Of a stretch of DNA of 61,639 nucleotides, positions 1 through 8,604 are shown in pieces (the stretch's first letter is position 1; each line of letters opens with the position of its first letter). The stretch is from Tepidiphilus sp. J10. GTDB lineage: Bacteria > Pseudomonadota > Gammaproteobacteria > Burkholderiales > Thiobacillaceae. The notes beneath the pieces are model-generated. The model was not told where the DNA came from. It made no database searches and saw only the letters and a list, made by a program, of their open reading frames with translations. Location: the NCBI GenBank assembly GCA_945897955.1, contig CAMDGQ010000015.1:1-61639 (forward strand). The letters are read 5' to 3'. The position numbers and the translations under genes were made by a program.

Positions 1-731
1 ACCCAGGGCAGGCTGCCCATGACGCGGAACAAGCCGAGCCAGGCGGCCATGAAGGCGAAGTACATCAGGCCGGAAAACAGCACGAAGATGCCGCCGATCA
101 GTGCCATGCGGCGGCGATCGCGTTGATGCACCAGCAGCGACAGCAGGAACAGCAGCACGAAGAACGCGCACGGGTTGAAGGCATCCATGCCGGCGATCAG
201 CACCGTCAACACCGGCAGCGAAAACGCGCGCGCATCGAGCGTGCCTAGTAGCGGCAGACGCAGGGTCGAATCTTCCGTTGCTGCTGCACCATTGGCATCC
301 CCCAGCGATTTGCCTGCCGCAGCCCGCGCGCGGCAGTCTTGCAGACTGTTCAGCAACGCGTTTCCTGATTCGGCATCCCAGCCGACTCGCATCTGGCCGC
401 AATACAGGAAGGCCGGTACGGATTGCGCGTGTTGACCGAGCGCGCCGGCCAGCGCGACATAGCGCTCGACGTTTTCACGATGTCGCGTCAGTTCGAGCGA
501 ATGCAGGACGATCCATGGCCGGTCCTGTGCCAGCGCCTCGACCTCGGGCTTGGCATCCAGACAATGCGGACACTTAATGGACCAGAAGAAATACAGATGA
601 ACCTGTGGCTGTCCATCCGCGCCGGGCGCGGTCCAGGCATAGGGTGATTGCGACACCGCCGGCAGCGGCGCGAGGGCCAGAATCAGGGCAAGGAAGGCGA
701 AACGGCGAAGCTGACGGAAAAAACTGCGCAT
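1..731 (-). CDS. Thioredoxin-fold membrane protein, DsbD/CcdA-like (partial, runs off window)
   Basis: The reading frame starts at ATG 731 and is still open at base 1, so only the first 243 residues are visible. Residues 1-27 form a signal peptide or membrane anchor (basic start, then a Leu/Ala stretch). A thioredoxin-like segment follows with a CPHC redox motif at Cys54/Cys57, inside 'FFWSIKCPHC'. From about residue 170 the chain becomes strongly hydrophobic and contains an Asn-Pro-Cys at 186-188 at the start of a helix, as in the first membrane helix of DsbD/CcdA proteins. This suggests a periplasmic thioredoxin domain joined to a thiol-transferring membrane domain. The role is inferred from the fold; the substrate is unknown. 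Confidence 0.7.
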   Translation of the reverse strand, partial: MRSFFRQLRRFAFLALILALAPLPAVSQSPYAWTAPGADGQPQVHLYFFWSIKCPHCLDAKPEVEALAQDRPWIVLHSLELTRHRENVERYVALAGALGQHAQSVPAFLYCGQMRVGWDAESGNALLNSLQDCRARAAAGKSLGDANGAAATEDSTLRLPLLGTLDARAFSLPVLTVLIAGMDAFNPCAFFVLLFLLSLLVHQRDRRRMALIGGIFVLFSGLMYFAFMAAWLGLFRVMGSLPW

Positions 732-803
732 CGTGATGATCCAACTGCTGAAGGTTCCGCTTTCAGCATAGACAGTCGGAATGCGGCCATGCGCATGCTT
801 CGC

Positions 804-1481
804 TCAGAATGGCGGCGGACTGAAAAACGCCATGATTTCACCCGTCACCGGATGTGGCAGATTCAATTCGCATGCATGCAGCAGCAGGCGATTGGCGCGC
901 GCCACGGCATCGGGGCTGGCATAGAGATCGTCGCCCAGGATCGGGTGGCCGATGGCTTGCAGATGCACACGCAACTGGTGCGAACGGCCGGTCACCGGTT
1001 CCAGTTCCAGCCGGGTGCCGCCACGCTCGGGATCGGGCGATATGACGCGCCAGCGTGTCACGCTTGGCCTGCCGTTGACATGATCGACGATATGCTTTGG
1101 CCGGTTCGGCCAGTCGAGTTCCAGCGGCAGGTCGATCACGCCCCATTCCACCCCGCCTGGCACCCGTGCGACGCCATCGACCACGGCCTGGTAGCGCTTG
1201 TGGACTAGGCGTTGCTCGAACGCCCGGTTGATGGCGCGTTGTGCGTCAATGCCGCGCGCCATCGCCAGCAGGCCGGAGGTCTGCATATCCAGCCGATGCA
1301 CGATCAGCGCGTCGGGATACAGACGTTGTGCGCGCGCGCTCAGACAATCCTGTTTGTCCGGGCCGCGACCGGGTACCGAAAGCAGACCGCCGGGCTTGTT
1401 CAGCACCAGCATGTGCTCATCGCTGTAGAGCAGTTCGATAGGCGCGTCGCTATCGCGCGGCGGGGGATATCCGGACAACAA
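804..1481 (-). CDS. rluA: RluA-family rRNA/tRNA pseudouridine synthase
   Basis: The protein has 225 residues, close to E. coli RluA (219). It carries the family signature HRLDMQTSGLL at 62-72, whose Asp65 is the expected catalytic aspartate attacking uridine C1'. The C-terminal part has the conserved 'GRSHQLRVHL' block. RluA isomerises U746 in 23S rRNA and U32 in several tRNAs. Other RluA-family members differ mainly by extra S4 domains, and none is present here. The start codon is TTG at 1481, three bases after the stop of the upstream lipoprotein gene, so the two may be co-transcribed. Family assignment is secure; assignment to RluA rather than another short member is likely but not proven. 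Confidence 0.85.
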   Translation of the reverse strand: MLSGYPPPRDSDAPIELLYSDEHMLVLNKPGGLLSVPGRGPDKQDCLSARAQRLYPDALIVHRLDMQTSGLLAMARGIDAQRAINRAFEQRLVHKRYQAVVDGVARVPGGVEWGVIDLPLELDWPNRPKHIVDHVNGRPSVTRWRVISPDPERGGTRLELEPVTGRSHQLRVHLQAIGHPILGDDLYASPDAVARANRLLLHACELNLPHPVTGEIMAFFSPPPF

Positions 1482-1484
1482 CGA

Positions 1485-1931
1485 TCAGCGGCTGACGCGC
1501 ACCTGCCCGCCGGATTCAAGGACGCGCACCCGTTCACCGACCTTGAAGTTCTCGCCCTTGTCTTCCTGCACCATGGCGATGGTGCGGCCGGAATCCAGCG
1601 TGACAGTGACTTCCACGCCCGTCTTGCGCGTAGTGACTTCCTCGGTTGCTGCGCCGGCCAGTCCACCGACCACGGCGCCGAGCACGGCCCCCACGGCGGA
1701 ACCCTTGCCGCGTCCGGCCGTGCTGCCGGCGATGCCGCCCAAGGCGCCACCGGCTGCCGCACCGATACCGGTCTCGGTGCCTTCCAGCTTGACCGTGCGA
1801 ACATGCTCGACAACGCCCATTTTTACTTCGTAAACGCGCCGTGCTTCGGTGCGTTCGTAGTCATCGCCGCCGCGACCGCTGGCGCAACCGGCCAGCACGG
1901 CGGGAATCAGCAATATCCAGATCGATTTCAT
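1485..1931 (-). CDS. SlyB-like outer-membrane lipoprotein, glycine zipper
   Basis: This 148-residue lipoprotein has a signal peptide ending in the lipobox LAGC (Cys16). The middle (about 50-97) is a long Gly/Ala-rich stretch with GxxxG-type spacing ('GGALGGIAGS', 'GAVLGAVVGGLAGA'), which matches the glycine-zipper 2TM domain of the SlyB/Pcp family. The C-terminal third is a small beta-rich domain. SlyB proteins sit in the outer membrane and are linked to envelope integrity under divalent-cation stress. ATG 1931 has a weak GGAGCG ribosome site in front (read on the minus strand). Confidence 0.8.
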   Translation of the reverse strand: MKSIWILLIPAVLAGCASGRGGDDYERTEARRVYEVKMGVVEHVRTVKLEGTETGIGAAAGGALGGIAGSTAGRGKGSAVGAVLGAVVGGLAGAATEEVTTRKTGVEVTVTLDSGRTIAMVQEDKGENFKVGERVRVLESGGQVRVSR

Positions 1932-1941
1932 GTTCCGCTCC

Positions 1942-2874
1942 TTAAAGTGAGTAGCCGTATTCCGCCTTGAAGCGGTCGGCGATCTCGTCCCAGGTGAAAC
2001 GATGGTTCTGGCCGCCGCGCTCGGCGATCTTGATCGCGCCGAGCAATCCGGCCAGACGGCCGCAGGTCGGCCAATCCATGCCCTTGTGCATGCCGGTCAT
2101 CAGGCCGGCGCGGTAAGCGTCGCCGCAACCGGTTGGATCGACCACCGCGCTTGCCTTCGCGGTCGGAATGTCATGCACCTGACCATCGGCATAGATCCGT
2201 GAACCATCGCCGCCCAGCGTGACAACCAGCGCGCGCACCTGTTTCGCCAACTGCTCAAGCGTGCGACCCGTGCGTTCCTGCAAGAGTTTCGCTTCGTAGT
2301 CGTTGCAGGTCAGGTATTCGGCCTGGCGAATGAAATCGAGCAATTCCTCGCCGTTGAACATCGGCAGACCCTGGCCTGGATCGAAGATGAACGGAATGCC
2401 GGCTTCGGCAAACTGGCGCGCATGGTCGATCATGCCCTGGCGTCCGTCGGGCGACACGATGCCCAGCTTGATGCCGTCGGCCAGCGCGACCTTGTTCTGG
2501 TGCGATGAATTCATCGCGCCGGGGTGGAACGCGGTGATCTGGTTGTCGGCCAGGTCGGTGGTGATGAATGCCTGCGCGGTAAAGGTGTTGGCGACGCGAT
2601 GGATCAGGCTGGCATCGAGGCCGAGCGTCTTCAGGCGTTCCGCATAGGGCGCGAAGTCGTCGCCGACGGTGGCCATGATCACCGGCTCGCCGCCCAGCAG
2701 CTTCATGTTGTAGGCGATGTTGCCGGCGCAGCCGCCGTACTCGCGGCGCATGTCCGGCACCAGGAAGGCCACGTTCAGAATGTGAATCTGCTCGGGCAGG
2801 ATGTGGTTCTTGAAGTGGTCGTGAAACACCATGATGGTGTCGAAGGCCATGGAGCCGCAGATTAGTGTGCGCAT
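1942..2874 (-). CDS. PfkB-family carbohydrate/nucleoside kinase
   Basis: This is a 310-residue ribokinase-fold kinase. The PfkB signature DPTGCGD is at 246-252, where Asp252 is the catalytic base and the Gly-rich turn forms the anion hole. The N-terminal substrate-binding motif GGCAGN is at 47-52. The size and the 'VTLGGDGS' segment before the nucleotide site fit adenosine/ribokinase-like members. The sequence does not identify the substrate: adenosine, ribose or another sugar is possible. It lies just downstream of the ccm operon terminator and ends about 10 bases before the SlyB-like gene. Confidence 0.8.
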   Translation of the reverse strand: MRTLICGSMAFDTIMVFHDHFKNHILPEQIHILNVAFLVPDMRREYGGCAGNIAYNMKLLGGEPVIMATVGDDFAPYAERLKTLGLDASLIHRVANTFTAQAFITTDLADNQITAFHPGAMNSSHQNKVALADGIKLGIVSPDGRQGMIDHARQFAEAGIPFIFDPGQGLPMFNGEELLDFIRQAEYLTCNDYEAKLLQERTGRTLEQLAKQVRALVVTLGGDGSRIYADGQVHDIPTAKASAVVDPTGCGDAYRAGLMTGMHKGMDWPTCGRLAGLLGAIKIAERGGQNHRFTWDEIADRFKAEYGYSL

Positions 2875-2927
2875 CGGAGTCTTTGCTCAGTGTTGGTGGT
2901 GGCGTGGATTCTCTCGCCGGAGGCCGG

Positions 2928-2960
2928 AAAAAAACAGGCCCGCTCTTGGCGGGCCTGTTT
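2928..2960 (-). terminator. Rho-independent terminator of the ccm operon
   Basis: A perfect 12-bp inverted repeat (2932-2943 with 2949-2960) around a five-base loop is followed on the minus strand by a run of seven T (2934-2928). On the plus strand only three T follow the stem, so it acts mainly on the leftward transcript. It lies 15 bases past the ccmI stop codon and before the PfkB gene. Confidence 0.9.
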
Positions 2961-2974
2961 CGATGTGGCGGCGA

Positions 2975-4255
2975 TCAGGACTTGACCTTGTCGATCACCA
3001 GTTTGATGCCCTTGGTTCCAACCTTGACGTTGGTCAGCGTGCCTTCAAGATCACCGGCGGCGCCCATCGGCTGGCCGGACTTGGAGATGCGCGCGGTCAG
3101 TGTGACTTCCTTGAAATTGGACAGTTTGTTGTCCGGGTTCATCGCCATCGCGTCGGAGAGTTCGAATTCGAGCGGGAACTTGCCTGCGGTGGATCGAATC
3201 GCGGCAACCGGCGCGCCGCCGCTGGCGGAACGCGCGAACAGGAAAACGATGTCGCTGGCTGCGAACTTGCCCTTGAGGGCCGGGGCGATATCGACCTCGC
3301 CATGCAGTGTCGCGCCGGGCGAGGCCGCCTTTTCAGCCGGTTTCGCGCCCAGATCGGCCAGATTGTCCATGCCGGTCAACTCGCTGCGCGACAGGCGCGT
3401 GGCTTCCTTCTGCGCTTCGGCGATATCCTGCGCGTAAGGCGATTCGGGCGGCAGCAGCTTGTACAGATGCTTGAAGTAGAAGGTTGCCTGGGCGTAATTC
3501 TTTTCCTGGAATGCGTTGATCGCAGCCAGTTCGAGACCCTTGAAATCGTCGGGATCCTTTTCCAGCGCCTGCAGCACGAGCTGGATGGGTTCGCCCTTGA
3601 GCTCACGGCCACGGCTGATCGCCAGTGCCTCGGCATAGCCGGTCATGACGGCGGGTACATCCGGCTTCAGCTTGATGGCTTTCTCATAGGCGCTCAATGC
3701 TTCCGGCCAGTGCCCGACCACGGCATAGGTTTTGGCCAGCATGGTCCAGGCTTCGCCGTCATTCGGGTCGGACTTGGTCTTTTCTTCGACCTTCTGGATC
3801 ATCGCCATGATGTCGTGTTCGCCACCCCCCGGCGGCGCCGCGATCGGCGGGTTGGCCTGCGCCTCGGCAATGGCGGTCAGCGACATCGGGTTGCCAAGCA
3901 CGAAGTAGAGGCCGAAAGCGGCGACGGGAAGCATGCCGGCAAGCGTGAAGCCAAGGCGGCGGCTGACCACGGGCGTCATTACATTGTCTGCCTGCGCCAG
4001 CGCGTCCTCGGCCAGACGGGATTCCAGTTCGACTTTGCTGGTCTGAAACTGGCTCTCGGACAGCAGGCCATTGGCGCGGTCGGCTTCCATTTCCTTCATT
4101 TGATCCCGATAGACAGCGATATTGATGTCACGCCGTGCGGCCTTGGCTGCGGCCTCCTTCTTGCGTAGCAGGGGCGGCAGCACGAAGGCGAGCGCGATGG
4201 CGACGCAGGCGACGGCGGCGATCCAGAACAGGGTGACGGACCAGAACGGATTCAT
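2975..4255 (-). CDS. ccmI: Cytochrome c maturation protein CcmI (CycH)
   Basis: This 426-residue protein delivers apocytochrome c to the heme ligation complex. An N-terminal membrane helix (about 5-27) is followed by a cytoplasmic loop typical of CcmI ('REKEL..L' style, here RDINIAVYRDQMKEME) and a second helix near 100-120. A TPR region (about 165-260) on the periplasmic side binds apocytochrome C-termini, and a C-terminal beta domain follows (about 310-420). It is the last gene of the ccm run: its ATG overlaps the ccmH stop as ATGA, and the terminator at 2928-2960 follows. Confidence 0.93.
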   Translation of the reverse strand: MNPFWSVTLFWIAAVACVAIALAFVLPPLLRKKEAAAKAARRDINIAVYRDQMKEMEADRANGLLSESQFQTSKVELESRLAEDALAQADNVMTPVVSRRLGFTLAGMLPVAAFGLYFVLGNPMSLTAIAEAQANPPIAAPPGGGEHDIMAMIQKVEEKTKSDPNDGEAWTMLAKTYAVVGHWPEALSAYEKAIKLKPDVPAVMTGYAEALAISRGRELKGEPIQLVLQALEKDPDDFKGLELAAINAFQEKNYAQATFYFKHLYKLLPPESPYAQDIAEAQKEATRLSRSELTGMDNLADLGAKPAEKAASPGATLHGEVDIAPALKGKFAASDIVFLFARSASGGAPVAAIRSTAGKFPLEFELSDAMAMNPDNKLSNFKEVTLTARISKSGQPMGAAGDLEGTLTNVKVGTKGIKLVIDKVKS

Positions 4256-4704
4256 TTTTTGTCTTCCAGAAGTTGGGCGGCGGCGGCGAGTTGTTGTTCG
4301 TCAACCGGTTCGTCCTTGAGGGCGCGGCGTTTCTTCAGCGTCATGTACCAGATGCCGGCGCCGAGTCCGAGAAACAGCACCGGACCAAGCCAGAGCAGAA
4401 AGGTCACCGGCTTGAACGGCGGCCGATAGAGCACGAAATCACCATAGCGGGTGGTCAGATAGGTGATCACTTCCTTGTCGTTCTTGCCGGCCTTCATCTG
4501 GGTCCGGATTTCGCGGCGCAGATCTTCCGCCAGTTCGGCATGCGAGCCGGCCAGGGATTCGTTCTGGCAGACCAGGCAACGCAGTTCCTCGGAAAGCTTG
4601 ATCATGCGTTGCTCGATTACCGGGTCTTCGCCGATCGGCGCGGCTTCCTCGGCCCAGGCGGGAATCGACAGGGCCAGCAGCAGTGAGAACAGCAGCGATT
4701 TCAT
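4252..4704 (-). CDS. ccmH: Cytochrome c maturation protein CcmH
   Basis: This 150-residue thiol reductase acts on apocytochrome c before heme ligation. A signal peptide ends near residue 18, the signature LRCLVCQN is at 41-48 (Cys43, Cys46), and one membrane helix lies at about 103-122 before a cytoplasmic tail. It is the short form without the fused CcmI-like TPR domain of E. coli CcmH, which fits the separate ccmI next door. It overlaps ccmG upstream and ccmI downstream by ATGA junctions, so translation is probably coupled. Confidence 0.95.
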   Translation of the reverse strand: MKSLLFSLLLALSIPAWAEEAAPIGEDPVIEQRMIKLSEELRCLVCQNESLAGSHAELAEDLRREIRTQMKAGKNDKEVITYLTTRYGDFVLYRPPFKPVTFLLWLGPVLFLGLGAGIWYMTLKKRRALKDEPVDEQQLAAAAQLLEDKK

Positions 4705-5222
4705 GCCCCCAACTCCTTCAGTTTCGGCTCGATCTTGTCTTTCCAGACATCCGGGCTGATCGGCCCGACATGTTTCATGCGCACGATGCCGGCCTGGTCG
4801 ATGATGTAGGTCTCCGGTGTGCCGGTGACGCCGTAGTCAATGCCGACCATGCCGGTCTGGTCGTCCGGCACGGCGGCATAGGGACTGCCTTGCTCGCGCA
4901 GAAGCTGTTCCGCCTCGCGGCTCTTGTCCTTCCAGTTGAGACCGACGATGGGAACCGTCTGGGTCTGAGCCAGTTCCATCAGGACGCCATGTTCCTGCCG
5001 GCAGGACACGCACCAGGGCGCCCAGACGTTGAGCAGCCAGATCTTGCCCTTCATGTTTTCCGGGCTGAAGCTGGCGTTGGCGTCGCCCACCAGCGGCAGG
5101 CTGAATGCCGGCGCCGCCTTGCCGATGAACGGCGAGGGCACTTCACGCGGATTCAGGAACAGGCCCTTGGCGAAGAAGCCGACCAGGACAAGGAATACAA
5201 CCAGCGGTAACCATCTCTTCAT
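4701..5222 (-). CDS. ccmG: Thiol:disulfide interchange protein CcmG/DsbE
   Basis: This is a membrane-anchored periplasmic thioredoxin of 173 residues that keeps apocytochrome or CcmH cysteines reduced. One N-terminal helix (4-23) precedes a thioredoxin domain with WAPWCVSC (Cys71/Cys74). The later cis-Pro element 'GVTGTPETYIID' is typical of DsbE. The frame extends 12 codons upstream, but ATG 5222 is preferred because it lies one base after the ccmF stop and starts directly before the membrane anchor. Confidence 0.94.
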   Translation of the reverse strand: MKRWLPLVVFLVLVGFFAKGLFLNPREVPSPFIGKAAPAFSLPLVGDANASFSPENMKGKIWLLNVWAPWCVSCRQEHGVLMELAQTQTVPIVGLNWKDKSREAEQLLREQGSPYAAVPDDQTGMVGIDYGVTGTPETYIIDQAGIVRMKHVGPISPDVWKDKIEPKLKELGA

Positions 5223-5223
5223 C

Positions 5224-7185
5224 TCAAGCTCCTTGCGCAACCGCGCCTGTCGGTGCACTCGCTTTTACCGCGATGCGATAGCGACGGTCGGATGCCGCCA
5301 GGAAACCGCCCACTACCATGAATACCGCACCGAACCAGAGCCAGTTGATGAATGGCTTGTGGAAGACCCGCACCGCCCAGGCTCGGGCTTCGTTATCCAG
5401 CGGTTCGCCAAGGGCAACATAGACGTCGCGGAAGAAGTTGGGGTCGATGGCCGCCTCGGTCATCGGCATGCCGGAAGCGTTGTAGATCCGCTTTTCAGGA
5501 TGCATGACAAACAGTTTCTTGCCGTCCTTGCTGACTTCCACGGTGCCTCTGGCGGCGCGGTAGTTGGGGCCGGCGTGTTCGGTGGTGCCCTGGAAGGTGA
5601 AGGTGTAGCCGGCCAGCGTGGTGTGGTCGCCGACATTCATGCGCACGTCGCGCTCTTCCTGGTAGTTCGCCACCAGGGTAATGCCGGCGACGCCAACCGC
5701 CATGCCGAAGTGCGCCAGTTGCATGCCCCAGAACGAGCGAGGCAGGGTGGCAAGACGGCCGCCATTCTTCATGCGCTCGCGGAAGCCGATCAGCACCGTC
5801 AACACTATCCACATCGACATCGCGAAACCGAAGGTTGCCCAGGCATTGAAACCATCCAGCGTCAATGGCAACAGTACGCCGGTGGCAACCGAAATCGCCA
5901 GGGCCCATTTCAGGCGCGTGACCATGTCGGGCAGGCTTGCTTCCTTCCAGCGCGCCAGCGGGCCGATGCCCATCAGGAACAGCGCGGGCGCCATCAGCGG
6001 CACGAACACGGCGTTGAAGTAGGGCGGGCCGACGGAAATCTTGCCCATGCCCAGCGCGTCGATCAGCAACGGATACAGCGTGCCCAGCAACACCGAACCG
6101 AGTGCGGCGAGCAGCACGACGTTGTTGGCCAGCAGCAAGGCTTCCCGCGAGAACCAGTTGAAGCGGCCGCCGGTAAGCATCTTCGGCGCGCGCCAGGCGA
6201 ACAGTGCCAGGGAGCCGCCGATCACGATGACCAGGAAGCCGAGAATGAACGCGCCGCGCGCCGGGTCGGTGGCGAAGGCATGTACCGAGGAAAGCACGCC
6301 GGAACGGACCAGGAAGGTGCCGAGCAGCGACAGGGAAAAGGCGATCAGCGCCAGCAGCACGGTCCAGGCCTTGAAGGCGCCGCGTTTTTCCGTCACCGCC
6401 AGCGAGTGGATCAGCGCGGTGCCGGCGATCCAGGGCATGAAGGACGCATTTTCGGTCGGATCCCAGAACCACCAGCCACCCCAGCCGAGTTCGCGGTAAG
6501 CCCACCAGCTGCCGAGCATGATGCCCAGCGTCAGGAAAGCCCAGGCTACCGTGGTCCAGGGTCGCGACCAGCGCGCCCAGGCGGCGTCGAGACGGCCGGA
6601 CAGCAGCGCCGCGATGGCGAAGGCGAAGGCGACCGCAAAGCCGACATAGCCCATGTACAGCATCGGCGGGTGGATGATCATGCCCCAGTCCTGCAACAGT
6701 GGATTCATGTCGCGACCATCTGCAGCGGCGGGCAGCAGGCGATCGAACGGGTTGGAGGTGGTGAGCAGAAAGGCGAGGAAACCGACCGAGATCAGGCCCA
6801 TGACACCCAGCACGCGCGCCACCATGTCATCCGGCAGATGCCGCGAGAACACCGATACCGCCGTGGTCCAGAAGGCGAGGATCAGAACCCAGAGCAGGAA
6901 GGAACCTTCATGCGAACCCCAGGTGGCGGTGAAACGGTAGATCTCGGGCAACTGCGAGAACGAGTTGCGCGCGACGTTTTCCACCGAAAAATCGTTGGTG
7001 ATGAAGGCGTAGACAAGGCAGAAGTAGGCGATCAGGACGAAAACGAATTGCCCCTGTGCCGCCGGCCGCGCGACTGCCATCAGCGTGAGGTTGCCGCGCT
7101 GCGCGCCTATCAGCGGCAGAACGGCCTGGGTAAGCGCCAGCAACAGCGCGACGATAAGGGCGAAATTGCCGAGTTCTGGGATCAT
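5224..7185 (-). CDS. ccmF: Heme lyase subunit CcmF
   Basis: CcmF is the large polytopic membrane protein that attaches heme to apocytochrome c together with CcmH and CcmI. The 653-residue chain is almost entirely hydrophobic helices. It contains the tryptophan-rich WWD motif 'GGWWFWDPTENASFMPW', which contacts heme, and conserved periplasmic histidines in flanking loops. ATG 7185 (MIPELGNF) is chosen over the longer frame because a strong AAAGGAGA ribosome site precedes it and the upstream 61 residues are highly basic and unlike the family. The gap to ccmE is 64 bases. Confidence 0.95.
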   Translation of the reverse strand: MIPELGNFALIVALLLALTQAVLPLIGAQRGNLTLMAVARPAAQGQFVFVLIAYFCLVYAFITNDFSVENVARNSFSQLPEIYRFTATWGSHEGSFLLWVLILAFWTTAVSVFSRHLPDDMVARVLGVMGLISVGFLAFLLTTSNPFDRLLPAAADGRDMNPLLQDWGMIIHPPMLYMGYVGFAVAFAFAIAALLSGRLDAAWARWSRPWTTVAWAFLTLGIMLGSWWAYRELGWGGWWFWDPTENASFMPWIAGTALIHSLAVTEKRGAFKAWTVLLALIAFSLSLLGTFLVRSGVLSSVHAFATDPARGAFILGFLVIVIGGSLALFAWRAPKMLTGGRFNWFSREALLLANNVVLLAALGSVLLGTLYPLLIDALGMGKISVGPPYFNAVFVPLMAPALFLMGIGPLARWKEASLPDMVTRLKWALAISVATGVLLPLTLDGFNAWATFGFAMSMWIVLTVLIGFRERMKNGGRLATLPRSFWGMQLAHFGMAVGVAGITLVANYQEERDVRMNVGDHTTLAGYTFTFQGTTEHAGPNYRAARGTVEVSKDGKKLFVMHPEKRIYNASGMPMTEAAIDPNFFRDVYVALGEPLDNEARAWAVRVFHKPFINWLWFGAVFMVVGGFLAASDRRYRIAVKASAPTGAVAQGA

Positions 7186-7249
7186 GCGGTCTCCTTTGGG
7201 TGCCGAATTCCTGCGGTGCGCTTGCCGGCATGACCGGCAAGCGCGGGTG

Positions 7250-7696
7250 TCATTGAACGAGCGATTTTTGTGCTTTCGCGGCCTGCTCCAGGGCCTGGGC
7301 CGCTTCCGGCGGCATGTAGTTCTCATCGTGTTTGGCGAGCACCTGGCTTGCGGCGAACACGCCATCACCCCCTATCTTGCCCTCCGCTACCACGCCCTTG
7401 CCTTCCTTGAACAGGTCGGGAAGGATGCCCTTGTAGATCACCGGCATCGACTTGGCAGTATCGGTGACCACGAAACGCACGGTCAGTCCGTCGGGATCGC
7501 GTTTGACGCTGCCATCCTCGACCAGACCGCCGATGCGGAAAGCGCGGTCGATCGGCGCTTTGCCTGCGCTGACTTCGGTGGGCGAGAAGAAAAACACCAG
7601 ATTGCTCTGGAATGCATTAAGGATCAGCGCTGCGGCGATACCAAGTCCGGCGACGCCGAGAACAATAACCAGGAGTTTTTTGTGGCGTGACTTCAT
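7250..7696 (-). CDS. ccmE: Periplasmic heme chaperone CcmE
   Basis: CcmE receives heme from CcmC, holds it covalently and passes it to CcmF. The 148-residue chain has one N-terminal membrane anchor (8-27), an OB-fold periplasmic domain, and the heme-binding HDENY motif at 123-127 (His123 covalent, Tyr127 axial). A GTG lies four codons upstream, but ATG 7696 is preferred because GGAAGAG stands in front of it and it overlaps the ccmD stop as ATGA. Confidence 0.95.
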   Translation of the reverse strand: MKSRHKKLLVIVLGVAGLGIAAALILNAFQSNLVFFFSPTEVSAGKAPIDRAFRIGGLVEDGSVKRDPDGLTVRFVVTDTAKSMPVIYKGILPDLFKEGKGVVAEGKIGGDGVFAASQVLAKHDENYMPPEAAQALEQAAKAQKSLVQ

Positions 7697-7866
7697 TGCT
7701 CTTCCCACTGCTGCATGCGCTTCAGACGGCGACGGGTATCCGTGCCTGCGCGTTTCAAAAGAATGACTTCGACCAGGATGCAGGCCGCAGTGACCGCATA
7801 CGAACCCCAGACGTAAAGCCCATAACCGGCCATGTGCCAGAAATCAGACCAGCTCGCCCATTCCAT
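7693..7866 (-). CDS. ccmD: CcmD, small heme exporter subunit
   Basis: A 57-residue frame runs between ccmC and ccmE. It begins [16 protein letters not shown] and has a single membrane helix (about 17-36) followed by a basic cytoplasmic tail ([17 protein letters not shown]). This is the normal CcmD layout; CcmD helps release holo-CcmE from the CcmABC complex. Its ATG shares one base with the ccmC stop (TAATG) and its TGA overlaps the ccmE ATG. It is easily missed because of its size. Confidence 0.93.
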   Translation of the reverse strand: MEWASWSDFWHMAGYGLYVWGSYAVTAACILVEVILLKRAGTDTRRRLKRMQQWEEQ

Positions 7867-8597
7867 TATTCAGCCTCCAAGATCGCTTTTGCCCAATCGG
7901 TCTGACGTTCCCGTTCCAGAATGATGCGTCGCACCCGGACCAGCGCCACCGCGATGGTGTAAAGCCAGGCGGCGATCGCCATCACCAGCATGCCCTGCAA
8001 CATGATTGCGGCCATGCTGGGCGCTTTGGTCAGATTGATCGACGAGCCCTGATGCAGGGTGTTCCACCATTTCACCGAGAAATAAATGATCGGCACGTTG
8101 ATTGCGCCGATCAGCGTCAACAGCGAACCGGCGCGGTCGCCGCGTTTGACATCGTCGATCGCCGCCCACAGCGCGATGATGCCGACATAGAGGAACAGCA
8201 GTATCAGTTCTGAAGTCAGGCGCGCGTCCCATACCCACCAGGCACCCCACATCGGCTTGCCCCAGAGGGCGCCGGTCCAGAGCGCGATGAATGTGAACAA
8301 GGCGCCGGTCGGCGCCAGTGCGCGCGCCATCATGAACGACAGGCGCGTGTTGAAGGCGAGGCCGATGGCGCCCCAGAACGCCATGACCAGATAGATGAAC
8401 ATCGACATCCAGGCTGCCGGGACATGAATGAAGATGATGCGATAGGCCTCGCTCTGCTGAAAATCGGTCGGCGCCAGAAAGAAGCTGATGTACAGCCCCC
8501 AAACGGTGAGCAAACCGGCGCCCCAGGCGAACCAGGGAATCAGCTTTCCGGCGAGATGGTAGAAATTGGCGGGGGATGCGTAGGTATAGAGGTTCAT
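7866..8597 (-). CDS. ccmC: Heme-handling membrane protein CcmC
   Basis: This 243-residue, six-helix membrane protein loads heme onto CcmE. It contains the WWD-type motif 'WGAWWVWDARLTSELI' and the conserved histidine in 'IIFIHVPAAWMSMF'. ATG 8597 lies seven bases after the ccmB stop and gives the normal CcmC N-terminus. A start 14 codons earlier would overlap ccmB and adds a non-family sequence. Confidence 0.95.
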   Translation of the reverse strand: MNLYTYASPANFYHLAGKLIPWFAWGAGLLTVWGLYISFFLAPTDFQQSEAYRIIFIHVPAAWMSMFIYLVMAFWGAIGLAFNTRLSFMMARALAPTGALFTFIALWTGALWGKPMWGAWWVWDARLTSELILLFLYVGIIALWAAIDDVKRGDRAGSLLTLIGAINVPIIYFSVKWWNTLHQGSSINLTKAPSMAAIMLQGMLVMAIAAWLYTIAVALVRVRRIILERERQTDWAKAILEAE

Positions 8598-8604
8598 TCG
8601 ACGC

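Noticed and set aside
2831-4168. Long plus-strand open frame of 445 codons opposite ccmI.
   Set aside because: It is antisense to a clear ccmI gene, has no recognisable domain and arises from high-GC codon use.
5029-7233. Plus-strand open frame of 734 codons opposite ccmG and ccmF.
   Set aside because: It is rich in His, Gln and Arg as expected for the complement of membrane-protein codons. The ccm genes on the other strand are certain.
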